A stretch of 5,451 nt of DNA, taken from Thermoflexales bacterium (GTDB lineage: Bacteria > Chloroflexota > Anaerolineae > B4-G1). The notes under the pieces are model-generated. The model had not been told where the DNA came from. It ran no database searches and saw nothing but the letters and a program-made list of their open reading frames with translations. Positions 5,078-5,451 of the stretch are shown here, one piece after another; the stretch's first letter is position 1; every line of letters starts with the position of its first letter. The position numbers and the translations under genes were made by a program. The stretch covers positions 1-5,451 of the forward strand of contig SKQX01000248.1 of NCBI GenBank assembly GCA_007118795.1. The letters are read 5' to 3'.

Positions 5078-5451
5078 TCAGTCGCTTCCATCTGGAAATA
5101 CGTTCTTGTAGAGATCTATGCCATAGCTGGTCTGCAGCGGCTCGCCCTCGATCATCCTGAAGGTCCGTTCCCCGCCAGCCGTCCTTTCAGCCCGCAGGAA
5201 CATGGCTCCTTCGTACCGTTTTCGTAGAGACCACGGGCGAACTCGTGAAGGTGTGTCACGAAGAAGGCTTTGATCCGCTGATCTACCAGGGCGCTCACGA
5301 TCTGCCTTGCGATCTCTGAACCTTCCCTCTGGTTCGTCGCGGAGAAGGACTCGTTGAACAGGGTCAAGGCATCAGGAGCCATCCGATCGACAATGGCGCT
5401 CATACATCCAAGCTCCTCGTCCAGCTTGCCGCTCACCAGTGTACGGTCCTC
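5078..5451 (-). CDS. MutS-like DNA-mismatch-repair-type ATPase, C-terminal part; 5' end outside window; frameshifted
   Basis: Read on the minus strand from 5451, the frame gives EDRTLVSGKLDEELGCMSAI, the Walker-B-like segment LTLFNESFSATN, REGSEIARQIV and the switch strand FFVTHLHEFARGLYE. This is MutS domain V, with FVTH..EF corresponding to the MutS FATHYFEL element and LFNES to its LxDE Walker B. It belongs to the MutS-like ATPases with FNESF, not to canonical MutS (LxDEIGRGT). The Walker A loop would lie upstream, outside the window. After GLYE the frame leaves the family and stops at 5152-5154. The next frame resumes with YEGAMFLRAER (from 5215 downward), then GGERTF, IEGEPLQTSYG and DLYKNVFPDGSD, ending at a TGA at 5078-5080. 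One missing base between about 5213 and 5223 explains this. It is either a real pseudogene-type mutation or a sequencing/assembly error at the TTTT of 5219-5222. Without repair the product would lose about 45 native C-terminal residues. GTG at 5434-5436 is internal, not a start. The role (DNA binding, repair or recombination) is inferred from the family only. Confidence 0.85.

Noticed and set aside
5018..5227. Small plus-strand open frame near the right end
   Set aside because: It is antisense to the conserved C-terminus of the MutS-like gene once the frameshift is recognised.

Overview
The window is a GC-rich (by eye about 60%) stretch of bacterial chromosome holding housekeeping and catabolic genes. 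There is no tRNA, rRNA, CRISPR array or insertion sequence. The taxon cannot be fixed from the sequence alone. The gene set (HIT phosphorylase-like protein, thiolase/3-hydroxyacyl-CoA dehydrogenase pair, DUF3798 lipoprotein, class-1 nitrilase, FNES-type MutS-like ATPase) fits a non-model bacterium of the Chloroflexota, Actinomycetota or Firmicutes kind. That placement is inference from remembered family distributions. The lipobox shows that DNA of this lineage encodes exported lipoproteins.

Layout: (1) 1-212, plus strand: the C-terminal end of a HIT-family nucleotide hydrolase/phosphorylase cut by the window edge, with a hairpin after its stop. (2) 305-2380, plus strand: a tight two-gene operon, an acetyl-CoA acetyltransferase-type thiolase then a 3-hydroxybutyryl-CoA dehydrogenase, 12 nt apart. 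Together they interconvert acetyl-CoA, acetoacetyl-CoA and 3-hydroxybutyryl-CoA, either for synthesis or for beta-oxidation. No crotonase is present to complete the cycle. (3) 2381-2680: 300 nt without a gene but rich in inverted repeats; it includes the 3' end of the operon and the leader of the next gene. (4) 2681-3805, plus strand: a TTG-initiated lipoprotein of the DUF3798 family, a periplasmic-binding-protein-like fold with no transporter partner in view. (5) 3806-4001: a non-coding gap with a stop-proximal hairpin and a very G-rich tract. (6) 4002-4952, plus strand: a complete nitrilase with its Glu-Lys-Cys triad. (7) 5078-5451, minus strand, convergent with the nitrilase: the C-terminal part of a MutS-like ATPase. 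Its reading frame is broken by an apparent one-base deletion near 5213-5223; after the shift the conserved C-terminus resumes and ends at a stop at 5078-5080.

The most informative non-obvious result is the MutS-like gene: a plain ORF call ends it at 5152 with about 20 unrelated residues, while the true family C-terminus lies in the next frame. Second is a recurring pattern of perfect or near-perfect hairpins without a U-tract just after three of the four plus-strand transcription-unit ends. I see no convincing evidence for a wholly new biological system. The orphan binding lipoprotein next to a nitrilase, separated by structured non-coding DNA, is the most open functional question.
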